The notes beneath the pieces were generated by a model, which had not been told where the DNA came from, did not search any database, and saw only the letters and a program-made list of their open reading frames with translations. DNA of 60,000 bases, taken from assembly GCF_964355755.1 (NCBI RefSeq), contig NC_092675.1, positions 21,406,912-21,466,911 of the forward strand. The letters are read 5' to 3'. A program made the translations under genes and the position numbers. Below, in pieces: positions 35,138 through 45,552 of the stretch. Every line of letters starts with the position of its first letter. The stretch's first letter is position 1. Origin of the DNA: Antedon mediterranea. Its lineage: Eukaryota > Echinodermata > Crinoidea > Comatulida > Antedonidae.

Positions 35138-38070
35138 CTAAAAAACATAACAAAACCAATATTAGATACAATGCAAGCAAGCAAGTACTGTATGCTTTAA
35201 TTGTTCTACTGAATGGAGAGGGGGGGGGGAGGAGGTGTGATAATTCAAATTTAAATTTTTGTAAATTTTCAACCAAACCCAACTTACTAAATAAAATATT
35301 ATGGTATAAAGGTATGTGTACTATTTGCTTTAAAAAAAAAAAATAAAATGAAAAATAATATAAAACATATTTTTATGTTACCTTTAAAAAACGAGGCACA
35401 AAACTATTTAAAATGAGAGTGACAATAGTTTACTTATGTAAGCAACAAACTTTCTAAAACTTTATAGAAATTACCTGCATATCTCTATAACAGTTTATAG
35501 CCTACAAGTTAGATACAAACAGATTTTATTTCCTTAACAAATCGTTCAAGATAGACAACATCTTGATTTGATAATTACTTGAAAAACTACAGCCTTAATG
35601 GAAATTGCCAAAATCTTTCTAGGAATGAATAAAGTGAAAGCACTTTCTATTGGCAGAAATGAAAGACAAAAATCTTCATTGACATTTACTGTTTGACAAT
35701 ACGTACAAATTAGAAAAAAAAAGTCTGAAAGTTATCAATGTCATAAATGACATCGTAGAACATGAATTGTGCATGAAGACAATTAAGTAAATACCCTGTA
35801 TGATCCTTTTAATACATTTTTGACAGGTATGTTACTATATAATATAATTGTATTTGATTGATTTATTGATGTTTACAGGACTTGTTGTATATATACTAGC
35901 TTTTATAATCAAATAGATAGACATGTAGACATTAATGTATGAGTTTTTGAAATGTAGGCAATTAAGTATCTACTATGTGATCCATTTAATACATTTTTAC
36001 TTCGTTTGATTTAATAAATCTTTTGTATGGATAAAACAGGGTATTTCTTATATTTTGTTACATGTATTTCTACTAGTACATGAATTATGTTATGTGGTGG
36101 ATGGCCTATTAATTGGTGATCCTTAAAAGGCCTATACCCACTCTATGTATACCCGTCACATTTTGAAGCTAAGTTGAATTGAAATTTGTCCTGGGAAGAA
36201 TTTGTTTTAAAAAAAGAGTGTGGGGTGTTATTGAAGTGGGGTGTAGGTTGGTGAGTATAGGGAGATACTGGGGTCAGGTGTTATGTACTGAGAAGGCTTT
36301 TAACTAATTTTGAAATTACTGCTAGTGTACAGATACAGTAGTAGTTGTGTTAGGCCATTGCTGGAAAACAATATCTAACTTGTAGTCAAAGATACTTCTT
36401 GCATAAATTATACTAGAACAATTTAAACTGTATACTCTAAACATGGAATTTATAGGTCCATGCTCTAAAATAAAAATGTCAAATCAACCAATCAAATTGC
36501 TTAAAATCTCCTGTAAAATGATATTTCAATTTTAATCTTGCCATTCATATTGATCACCATTAGTTCAGATGTTAATAACAACTTTACAAATATTTCAAAG
36601 ATTTTAATTGAAAAAACTTATATATTACTTATTTTTGATTGTCAAAATTAATGGTTGTGGAAATGCCAATGACTGCACAAATTGTGAAATTCCAACAAAC
36701 AATCTAATAATATATTGTCAGTAATAATTATGTCGCCTAGAGCAAGTAGATTTTATGACGATAAGTAGTCATTAAAGTAAATGTCGACATAAACTTTATC
36801 AGCATTATAATAGCAATATATGATATTATGAGCCCTATGCAACAATAAAATATTTTAGTGTAAGACCAATCTTATATATTTTGTTCCAATGCAAATAACA
36901 GTTATATTGCTATAGAGGATTGCCATAGGCTAATCAATAAAAATGAATGCATCTTTTCAAAAAATTAATAATTGATTTAATAATTTGTTTAAAATGGAAA
37001 ATTAAATTTGAAATATTCTTACAAAATCTCTGAAATTAAAATGAGGAATTATTTTTTATATTATGGCACTGCAATTTCACATTGTATATAGGCCACCATA
37101 ACATGCTGGGATAATCTATAAATATGTTGTACCCAGCAGAGATGAACAGAACCAGGGAGATGTAAAGACAGAACTTACTCTGTGTTAAACTATAGAACGT
37201 CAGCAACTTTCTGAGTAAATTATATAATCTTATAAATCATATTTAACAATACAAATGTTTATGATGATATAGTAGAAACCCAATTAAAAAGACACATTCA
37301 GGATAAAAGAAAATGTCCCCTTAATAGAGGTATCCATTGAATAGAGCTATATTGTTAAACCATGTCCCTGATATAGATGTCCCCTTAATAGAGGTATCCA
37401 TTGAATAGAGCTATATTGTTAAACCATGTCCCTGATATAGATGTCCCCTTAATAGAGGTATCCATTGAATAGAGCTATATTGTTAAACCATGTCCCTGAT
37501 ATAGATGTCCCCTTAATAGAGGTATCCATTGAATAGAGCTATATTGTTAAACCATGTCCCTGATATAGATGTCCCCTTAATAGAGGTATCCATTGAATAG
37601 AGCTATATTGTTAAACCATGTCCCTGATATAGATGTCCCCTTAATAGAGGTATCCATTGAATAGAGCTATATTGTTAAACCATGTCCCTGATATAGATGT
37701 CCCATAAATAGGAAAAATGAGTTCCATTGTACAATTATATAAATGTACAGTGTTTAATTCCTAGGAAAAAAGAAACATCTTGGTGTGCTAGTGCAAAGGT
37801 TGACAGTCTGTTTGACTTGTGTCTGTGAAAAAACATTGCAGAAATTGGTACCACCAGCATGTACTATATGATGGGATAGTCTTTAGAGATGTTTGGATAT
37901 TTTACTTATTATTAATAATGGTTACAAACCTGATGATGTCTTGTCTGTATTGGTAACTTGCCGTTGATTGTGCCATTTGTGCAGCTCTCAAAGTTGATCA
38001 GAAAGAGGAGAAAACCCATGCAGAAAGCTATACCAAGCTTGACGCACACTTTCATAGATGGTAAGCGCAT
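33659..38070 (-). CDS. CSGALNACT-like: Chondroitin sulfate N-acetylgalactosaminyltransferase-like, 2 coding exons, complete
   Basis: Exons 38070-37930 and 35137-33659 join in frame (...TRHHQ|GHTATAEIYD...) to give 539 aa (human CSGALNACT1 532, CSGALNACT2 542). It is a type II membrane protein: short basic N-terminus, membrane anchor about 8-27, a charged coiled-coil stem about 67-137, then the CHGN-type catalytic domain from about residue 260. FFCDVDIAF holds the metal-binding DVD (361-363). GWGGEDVHLYRR (about 448-459) is the galactosyltransferase-like motif of this family. TAEQYRMCIYSKALNEASH near the C-terminus closely resembles vertebrate CSGALNACTs. By family knowledge it adds GalNAc to the linker tetrasaccharide or growing chain in the Golgi, starting or extending chondroitin sulfate. 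CSGALNACT1 versus 2 cannot be decided. The catalytic part is in one exon, unlike vertebrate orthologues. Confidence 0.93.
37271..37730. mobile_element. Mariner-like MITE (family C) expanded by an internal minisatellite
   Basis: Left end TATAGTAGAAACCCAATTAA then AAAGACA; the right end is its imperfect inverse, TGTCCCATAAATAG then GAGTTCCATTGTACA. The termini resemble the MITE at 28643-28790. Nearly all the extra length comes from six 64-bp tandem units inside. Confidence 0.6.
37313..37696 (+). repeat. 64-bp x 6 perfect minisatellite
   Basis: Six essentially identical 64-bp units starting at 37313, 37377, 37441, 37505, 37569 and 37633, each beginning ATGTCCCCTTAATAGAGGTA and ending CCCTGATATAG. 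A seventh partial unit starts at 37697. The near identity points to recent expansion. It lies in an intron of the CSGALNACT-like gene. Confidence 0.97.
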
Positions 38071-38085
38071 CTTGCCTCCATTAAC
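37930..38085 (-). CDS. CSGALNACT-like: CSGALNACT-like coding exon 1 (membrane anchor) with splice acceptor upstream
   Basis: The first in-frame ATG is 38070-38068 with A at -3 (GGCAAGATGC). It encodes 47 residues including the anchor VCVKLGIAFCMGFLLFLINF and an N-glycosylation site (NGT). Donor CAG|GTTTGT. Upstream on the minus strand TGCTGACCTTCTTTGCTTAG is a strong branch point, pyrimidine tract and acceptor ending at 38086, so a non-coding 5' exon should lie at higher coordinates. Confidence 0.85.
38052..38081 (-). promoter_or_regulatory. Short uORF overlapping the CSGALNACT-like start
   Basis: An ATG at 38081-38079, 11 bases before the main ATG and out of frame, encodes MEARCAYHL and then TGA at 38054-38052. 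It overlaps the main start codon, so scanning ribosomes would reach it first. A lowering of translation is inferred, not shown. Confidence 0.5.
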
Positions 38086-39596
38086 ACTAAGCAAAGAAGG
38101 TCAGCAAAATTTGGGTCACTTCAACATTACCTATACAAAATAGATTAATTTATATAGTCATATAAATCCAAAGGCAACTTACTGAAAAAATGACAATGGG
38201 TATCAGTGGCTGGATCTCAATGGAGATACAAAAAAAAAGCTAAAAGTTAAATCAAAACAATAAAGTAAAACAGCCAGGAAAAGTCATGTATATATATATA
38301 CTGTAATATTAGGTGTTCTGCTTCTATATGATTATTATTTTATACAAAACCCTAATAAACACAAAAACATGTTACTTCAAATAAGGCCATTGAAAATCGA
38401 ATATTAGCATAAATTCATTCTTAAAAATTATCAAATAAAATGTGACTCTTCATTGGCATATAAAAAATCTTTTGTCTTGCAATAATAAAATGCAAATATA
38501 ATTTTAATGTTATTGTTATACATACTGTAACATGTAATATGTTAATCTTAATAATAAAATTATTCAAAATATCGTGAAACAAATGAGTGTATCTAGGGTA
38601 AAACAACGATATTTACTGTTGTCATGGCAACCATATCCTATAATGTCATCCACTAGACACAATTAAAACCTCTCATTCTCGGAGTAAAATACAGAAAGCA
38701 TCTCTGCTTTTAATAACCACATAAAACTAAGTGATAAAACGAACACAATATTGACATGTCCCGCCACACACAACATAAAATCACATCATTATTGTATTCT
38801 TTTTAATTAAATGCAAAAATGACAATTAGGCCTACCTTTTTAAATTGATTAAATTTGTTTGTATAATGTGCTATGAATTATGTAAATGATAAAATATGTA
38901 TACAAATAATATTATAAAAACGGGCGTATTCCCCAAAAATACCAACAGAGAGGGTACAATGTCTGCCTCTTTGTCCGGGGTGGTTTTAATGTAGTTTTAA
39001 ATCTTTCCAGTCCATTTTGACGGTCTCATGTTACAGAAACATGAGAAATAATTTTGCCTAATACATTAGATCCAAGATGGTATATAATGGTCAAATGTCA
39101 TAAAAACCATCTCAGTACAATTGCAGTCATTCATTTTGATACCCCATGTGTATGGATGAGTGTAGTAGAAAAAATGTGCTAACAAAAAATCTTACCAACT
39201 CTCTTTATTAATATAGATCAGATGATCATATTGGCCTAGAGAAAATAAGCAAATATAATGCATATATACACAAGGGCTCCAAGGGAAAACATAAGCCAAG
39301 TATTATAGATTCTGTAGTACAAAACATTATACAGCTACCAGCTTTCCACAGAAGCTGAACAAATAATTACATTCAATATTAATTGCACTTTATAGTGTGA
39401 AAACACAATTAATCCGGAATATTGTCAAGCTGATTAAATAATTAACTTACCAATCAATTTGCAAATCAGTATTCACTCAGTACCAGTACATTTTGATCTG
39501 CGACTGGTATTATTAAACACAGAGTATAATAATAAGAATATTTTTAGTTTCTTCCCAACACAAGTATGGAAAAAGAAACCATGTTAAGCATTGATT

Positions 39597-39770
39597 TGAT
39601 TTATTTCAGCATCATAAAAACAATTACAGATAAAATACTATGAATATATACAGAAAACAAGTATCAAAACATCAATAACATACAGGGATGCCAAGGAAAA
39701 CCCATAAAAGCCGTGAAAGGACTGGTTTCCAATTGGGGTTCTTTTGAGAAAAAAGTCAAGAAAGCCAAAC
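39597..39770 (-). mobile_element. LINE/SINE 3' tail (candidate), minus strand
   Basis: The minus strand ends TTTTTATGATGCTGAAATAAATCAAATCAA, read as an AAATAA signal followed by an (AAATC)n tail. The segment upstream includes CCCAATTGGAAACCAGTCCT and GGTTTTCCTTGGCATCCCTG, a compact 3' UTR-like block. No ORF remains. Confidence 0.45.
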
Positions 39771-41779
39771 AACAACAAAGCCAACACAATTTACTTCAGT
39801 CTTAAATGTATTAAATAAGTCTCATGGGACACTTATGCAGTGGTGCTATTTTTACTATGTGAAATCCTGAGTTGTAATCAAGATTTAACAGCCCTATTTC
39901 AAGTACTTGCCTTTTCTACAATTCCACAAAAATTCACCATTTAATTCTCCAATAAAGATAACTATTTACAATTGCTTTATTGACTCCAATATTCAATTTG
40001 TTTTAAAATTTAAAATACGGTACTGAGAAAATTATTATTCTTTCTGATGTCAGCCACACTTGTTTCTCACTGATGAGATGTTATCAGCCTAAAAGTACAA
40101 CACACGGTTTCCTGTGGTTAGATAACTACTCCTTTGTTAAATGCACAATACAGTAATTGTATTTCTAAAATAATTGTATTTCCTTAAACAATGATTTACT
40201 TTCAGCAAATTGTGATAACACTTTATACTTAGAATACAATATATATTTAAAAAATATTTTTTAAAAATTGATTTTCGGAACAAACAAACAATGACAACAA
40301 ATATTTAAACAGTTTCACAAATTTTTCTATAAAATACAGTCAAAAGAAATATCACATGTCTAAAATTCCAAACTTTTTGACAAATCTAGATCGCGATTTT
40401 GCGTTCTAATTTCCGGTAATTTTCTCTGCTATTCCTATTATCTGCATCCTCATCAAAATCATATCATTTATTCACAGGTGTGCAATCTGTTACCTGTTCA
40501 CTCAATGAACGCATCGCTATTGAGAACAATTTAGTATTCGCCGATCGTAAAATACAAGCGTATATCTAACACCATGGCTGATTGATAGCACGGTAAGAAA
40601 CATTGCCATCAATAAGCATGAGAGGAAAAGAGTTGAATGATATATAGTCAGGTATATTCAGATTGGTTTAAACATATCTAGTACAACAAATTTCACAGTA
40701 TGCAAAATGTATTAATAGGCCAATAAACATTAACATCTTTATTTTTACTGTACACGTTGCTATAAAATAAGTTTCTTTTAATCATTGCGTAAATAATGAA
40801 TAAAATCATTATTTTAGATAACTCTTATATACAGAACAAATTATTTTAGATTAGTTTTTGCTCCTTACTTTATCAAATTTTACCTCCAATGTCAAACAAA
40901 CCAACTTTAATTTGTATTTGCACATACAAATTGCACGAATCTCGACATTCAATCTTTCCTTTCAATTTTGTAATTATTCTACAAGAAAATGATCCGCATA
41001 TAACACAAACAAGACTGGTCAGTTAATATTTATTTACCAGGAAAAACATAGCCAAAACTGTACTGTATTGCTATACAATCTATTGCACATACCAACAGTA
41101 GTGTTGGTAGTCAATATGAGTGCCACTTTACCTGGAGAACAATAGCAATTTTCGGTTTGCCAGGTAAGATTAGGAATAAGATAACGGGTACAAAAAAAGA
41201 CAATGTTATAGCAAAAACAATCTTTCAACTCCGAAGTTAGATCAATAATCAATTATTGCTATCTATCTATATTCAATTGAAAATGTTTCCTGTTTTCAGT
41301 TCTAAAATAACTTTTACACAATCAAAGAAGAAAGGCAAACTTTTATTTTTTCATTATGATAAAGTTTATAGTCTTCATTCTTTATTTCTGACCTACTTTT
41401 TGGAATATATTTTATAAATAAAAATAGTTGAATGCTGTAATTAATTTGGAATTGCTTTGGAAAAGGTTAATGGGTTTATTCATCCAGGTTTAGATTCATA
41501 ACACGTTTTCAATTTATAACTTTATATAAAATTTCCATTAGCTTACTTTATTTTGCAATTAATGTAGACAAAATAATGACTTTTTTAATCAAAACTTATA
41601 ATGTGTAAATTAAAATAATAATTGAACTTGCTGTATGCTTCATTTAAAGTATCAACTTGAATGATTGGTTCCCAACACAAGGACATACTAACAGACACAA
41701 TGTTTGAAAGTGATTTTACCAATGACTTGTAGGTGTGGGTTAAAAAAGGCCTTAAAATAAAAACAATCTAGACTTGGTA

Positions 41780-41972
41780 AAGGGTCTTTCATACCTGTTC
41801 CGGTACGGTTCCTGTCCAGTGCCTGCAAATCCAATCGAATATTAATGTTTCGTTTTTATGCGGCTATGCGCAAAGTGATTGGCGCATAGCCGGGTGCAGC
41901 TTCGTGAAAACGAAACATTGGTGTTCGATTCGCCGTACCGGAACCATGCCGGAACAGGTGTGAAAGACCCTT
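41780..41972. mobile_element. 193-bp palindromic MITE with TA flanks
   Basis: AAGGGTCTTTCATACCTGTT at the left is matched in inverse at the right (GGAACAGGTGTGAAAGACCC then TT). CGGTACGGTTCC is also matched. A central stem pairs CGGCTATGCGC with GCGCATAGCCG. TA flanks both ends (41778-41779, 41973-41974), as for Tc1/mariner-type MITEs. Almost the whole element can fold into one hairpin. Confidence 0.8.
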
Positions 41973-43861
41973 TAATTTTGTACTGTGAGTATCCAACTCA
42001 GTGTCGTAAAAGGCGGTTTTAGACCAGAAAGGCGAGTACACCTTACATAATAAAACCAAACTGTGGGTCTGAACAGGGGCTTACTCTAGCTCTAATCAAC
42101 ATGTTCATGTAAATTCATTAGTGATTTTAGTCATGTTTCAGATAGATATTCAAGTCACACTTTCCATATATTTATTCGTATTTCTAAGTTAATCAATTCT
42201 ATGTGTTAATGCTGGCAAACTGTGCAAATGAGGATATCTATTATATTAGGAAATGTATCCAATTTTCTGTGTTAAATATTGATTTATTCTTGCTTTATTG
42301 GTGTCATGATTGTCGTCATCCGTCTTCTTCGTAATTCAACTATTTCAGCGTTAGCGTTGATGATAGAAGCCTTCTGTGACAGTTTAAGAGGTTCTTGATA
42401 TACTGCTCATTTAGGATCTTAAAACTATAATGAAACAGAATCACACCTAAAGCTATGTGCATAAATTGATTTTTACACAGATATAAACTGCTCAAGGACT
42501 GGGTCAAGCATAGCTGCTTACAATGTTAGCTTAAAGTAATATTGTTTAGGATTTTAGAATAATATTGTATATACTTGCTAAGATACAGTGCTTTTGCAAA
42601 AGTTAAATTTGTTTTATTAAAATTGTCAATTCTATTATGGTGTTAAAATAATATTGTTTGTTCAAGATGATGATGATGGTGATGGTGGTTAATTATTTCA
42701 GAAAAGCGTTGCAACTAGATTTCAGCTTGCACATAGCATCATGTTTGTCAAAATGTTTTCTTTCTAAGAATATTTAACCGAAAAAAATCTACAATCTAGA
42801 CTAAAAATGATTACACTAGATTTTAGTATCCAACACAAATTGAGTGTAAATTGTCAAGATGTTTTGCTTAATAACTTTTGGCAACATGAACCCCTATCTA
42901 AATATTCACCCTGAAGGATGAGGTATTTTTTTTTAATCACATGTTGCAAATAAGTACTTAATACAGAGTTCCTATGTTAGGCTTAATAAATTGTATGCAA
43001 AGGATTTTTAAACTAAATTTCATTATTCCTGATGGGGTATGAAATGCAGGATCATTGTGCATTTCATGAATGTAATCCCAAGTGCATGCAAAAGCATGTC
43101 GAAAATGCATTGTCTTGTTTATTTATTTGTAGTTTTCCAATTTAAAATAAAAAATACATGGTCACAATAATCAACTTATTTGACTATTTTTAAATCAATA
43201 ATAATCCTTTAACTAATCCCCTACTATACCAGGGATTACAAAAATGTAGATGATCTACTTTCAGAGGGCTTGAAATATAATTTTCAATAAAACAATAAAA
43301 ACATTTGTTGGCATAATTTGAAGCCACCGATTACCATTCACTGAAGCTGGCATACCTGTATTCCATCATTGTTTTATAAACGAGAATACTTCATCAGTTA
43401 ATTATTTATCATACCGTACAAGGACAATTTTAATAGTTTAATGTTTCAAACGTGATATGATGTATAGTTTAAAATAATGTGATTCTTCATAAAGGTGTAA
43501 AATTGTTCAATAATTTATATTTCACTTCACAATTCAGCAGAAATTAATTTTCTAAAAATTGCAGCAAACAATTTTATACAATACAATCAATACAAACTAT
43601 TAATGTTATATGAATTATAATATATGTATACTTTTCCAATATTATATGTATAATTTTTCTCATGTTTTTTGTGATGCTTTTTATCAAAGCGAAGAAATAA
43701 ACAGTTTTATTATATAAGTGGGAAGATGTTTGCCAAACTCTGACGTAATTGTACCAAATCAAGACATTTGAGAATACTTTGAAAATTGTTCTACAGTCGC
43801 AAGTTGTTCCCAACTGAGAACACTTGCAAATTAATTTTGCAAGTATTTGGTAAAAATCATT

Positions 43862-44014
43862 TAAAGCTTGGCCCACTAGAACGTAACGCAAGGACGTAAA
43901 CGCACTGCAAGCGTTTTAACCAATCACAAGCGAATAAGCCATCGCTTGTGATTGGTCAATTCACTTGCGTTGCGTTACGTCCTTGTGTTGCGTCGCTAGT
44001 GGGAACCACGCTTT
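43862..44014. mobile_element. Palindromic MITE, family B copy 1
   Basis: TAAAGCTTGGCCCACTAGAA at the left and CTAGTGGGAACCACGCTTTA at the right are inverted copies. Inside, AACGCAAGGACGTAA pairs with TTACGTCCTTGTGTTG-type sequence, and CAATCACAAGCG pairs with CGCTTGTGATTGG. A second copy in opposite orientation is at 55230. Confidence 0.8.
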
Positions 44015-44178
44015 AGTGTCGGGTAAATATCTTTACAAATGATTTTCACAGTACAAAAATTAATTTATTATTGCTTCTTTGGCTATAAATCTATAGGGCT
44101 AGCAATTATACTTTTCTAAATTGATAAAGATCAGGTATTCCAATTTATCAAAGGAATTATTTTTAGTACTATTATTAA

Positions 44179-44322
44179 GCTCTGTCTACACTATCAAACT
44201 TTATGTGACAAAAAAATGTGATGTGCCCATATATGGACATGATGATGTTATATCACTACCATACTTAAGTATAGCAATACCACATTTTTTTGACACACAA
44301 GTTTGATAGTGTAGACAAGGCA
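44179..44322. mobile_element. TTAA-type palindromic MITE, family A copy 4
   Basis: Follows TTAA (44175-44178). Left end GCTCTGTCTACACTATCAAA, right end GTTTGATAGTGTAGACAAGGC; the right TTAA has decayed to ATTA. Internal GATGTGCCCATATATGGACA matches copy 1 closely. Confidence 0.8.
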
Positions 44323-44383
44323 TTATAAATACAGTGACATGTCACATGTAAAAATATGCCATCACATTTGTCACATATTCATA

Positions 44384-45552
44384 TTAATAATAATAATAAT
44401 AATATTTATTCGGTCATCAATGTAAAAATAACCAGGAATGAGAATAGGCTAAAGCCCAAACAGATTCTGCACTCACTCCATACAATACAATCAGTTAAAG
44501 ATAAAACCATATACAAGAAAAATACAAATAAATTATACATAACATGAAATATAGTGTTTTGTTAGAGCAGCCTTAAATATTGAAATTGTTTGTGAATCTT
44601 TTATGTCATTTGGTATTTGCTCCCATAGTCTAGGAAAGGAAACAAATACAGAATTATGAAAAGTATTGCCTTTCGAATTCCAACATAAAAGCCTACCCGG
44701 ACATCTTTCACTAGTTTTAATATACTCATTGAAAGAATGGGGACAGTAACCTTTCAACACCTTAAATCCTAATGAAAGTCTATGTAATTTAAACAAGTCA
44801 TCAATAGATAATAATTCAAGCACTTTCAACCTATGAAAATAAGATGTGTCCCAGGAACCTTCCTTTCTAAACATTATTATCCTTGTTGCTTTCCTTTGTA
44901 TACTTTCTATTCTATTAATATTTGATTTCTCAAATGGTGCCCACATTGAACAACAGTAGGTAACCACTGGAAGTAATAGAGCTTTGTATAAGTTCAACAT
45001 AGCTAACCAGGACATATTTTTACTACATTTTGAAATGAAACCAAGCAATCTGCTTGCTTTACAACCTATATAATTAACTTGTGTATGACAAGACAACGAA
45101 CTATTTACATAAACACCTAGAAATTTGAATTCTGTAACTTTAGGAATATTGTCTGATTCTATGGTATAATCCCAGTTAACTATCTCTTTACATCTTGTAA
45201 CATGCATTACGGCGCATTTGACAGGATTTAAGGGAAGTTTGTTTACATTTGCCCATTTAGCAATTAAATCTAAATCCTTTTGAAGCAATTTACAATCATT
45301 ATTGTTATAAATAGGACGTGATAATGTGTGATCATCAGCAAATTGAAAAAGTGAAGAAGAAATATTATTTACAATATCACTTACATAAATCAAAAATAAA
45401 AGAGGGCCCAAAACTGACCCTTGTGGTACCCCTGAAGTAACATTTACCCACTCTGACTTTTCTCCTCTGTAAATAACCCTTTGGCGTCTATTTGAAAGAA
45501 AATCTGTAATCCATGCATTAGTGTTTCCACCAATGCCACAGTTATTAAGTTA
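44384..45552 (-). mobile_element. 5'-truncated CR1/L2-like LINE with (TTA)n tail
   Basis: Minus-strand element: an open reverse-transcriptase frame (45549-44533), then about 130 bp of 3' UTR ending GACCGAATAAATATTATTAT in a (TTA)n repeat (plus strand 44384-44404). It lacks everything upstream of the 'SGVPQGSVLGPLLF' part of the polymerase apart from about 40 residues, so it was truncated on insertion, at about 45550. The intact frame suggests a fairly young insertion. No target duplication was identified. Confidence 0.85.
44533..45549 (-). pseudogene. Partial LINE reverse transcriptase ORF (5'-truncated, no start codon)
   Basis: Open for 338 codons. It begins NNCGIGGNTNAWITDFLSNR and continues through SGVPQGSVLGPLLFLIYVSD, then the catalytic FADD box (LFQFADDHTL), the LNPVKCAVMHV segment and FKFLGVYV, the usual order of palm-domain motifs in CR1/Jockey/L2-type LINEs. 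The C-terminal part (YCCSMWAPF...IESIQRKATRII) is the typical post-RT region. It has no endonuclease, no N-terminal RT motifs and no ATG, so it cannot work alone. Confidence 0.9.

Larger units (their letters stand above)
35138..37929 (-). other. CSGALNACT-like intron between coding exons
   Basis: Donor CAG|GTTTGT at 37929, acceptor TTTTTTAG at 35138, phase 0. It holds a G-rich run (35220-35229) and the minisatellite-bearing MITE at 37271-37730. Between 35360 and 37270 I see only AT-rich sequence. Confidence 0.85.
38086..43861. other. Region upstream of CSGALNACT-like coding exons, no gene recognised
   Basis: It should contain the non-coding 5' exon(s) and promoter of the minus-strand gene, but I cannot place them. 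A LINE tail (39597) and a palindromic MITE (41780) are listed separately. The remainder is AT-rich with TAGGCCTA at about 38828 and no protein-like ORF. Confidence 0.5.

Noticed and set aside
37313-37720. CRISPR-like regular array
   Set aside because: The units are directly adjacent 64-bp tandem copies with no unique spacers, in a eukaryotic intron; it is a minisatellite.
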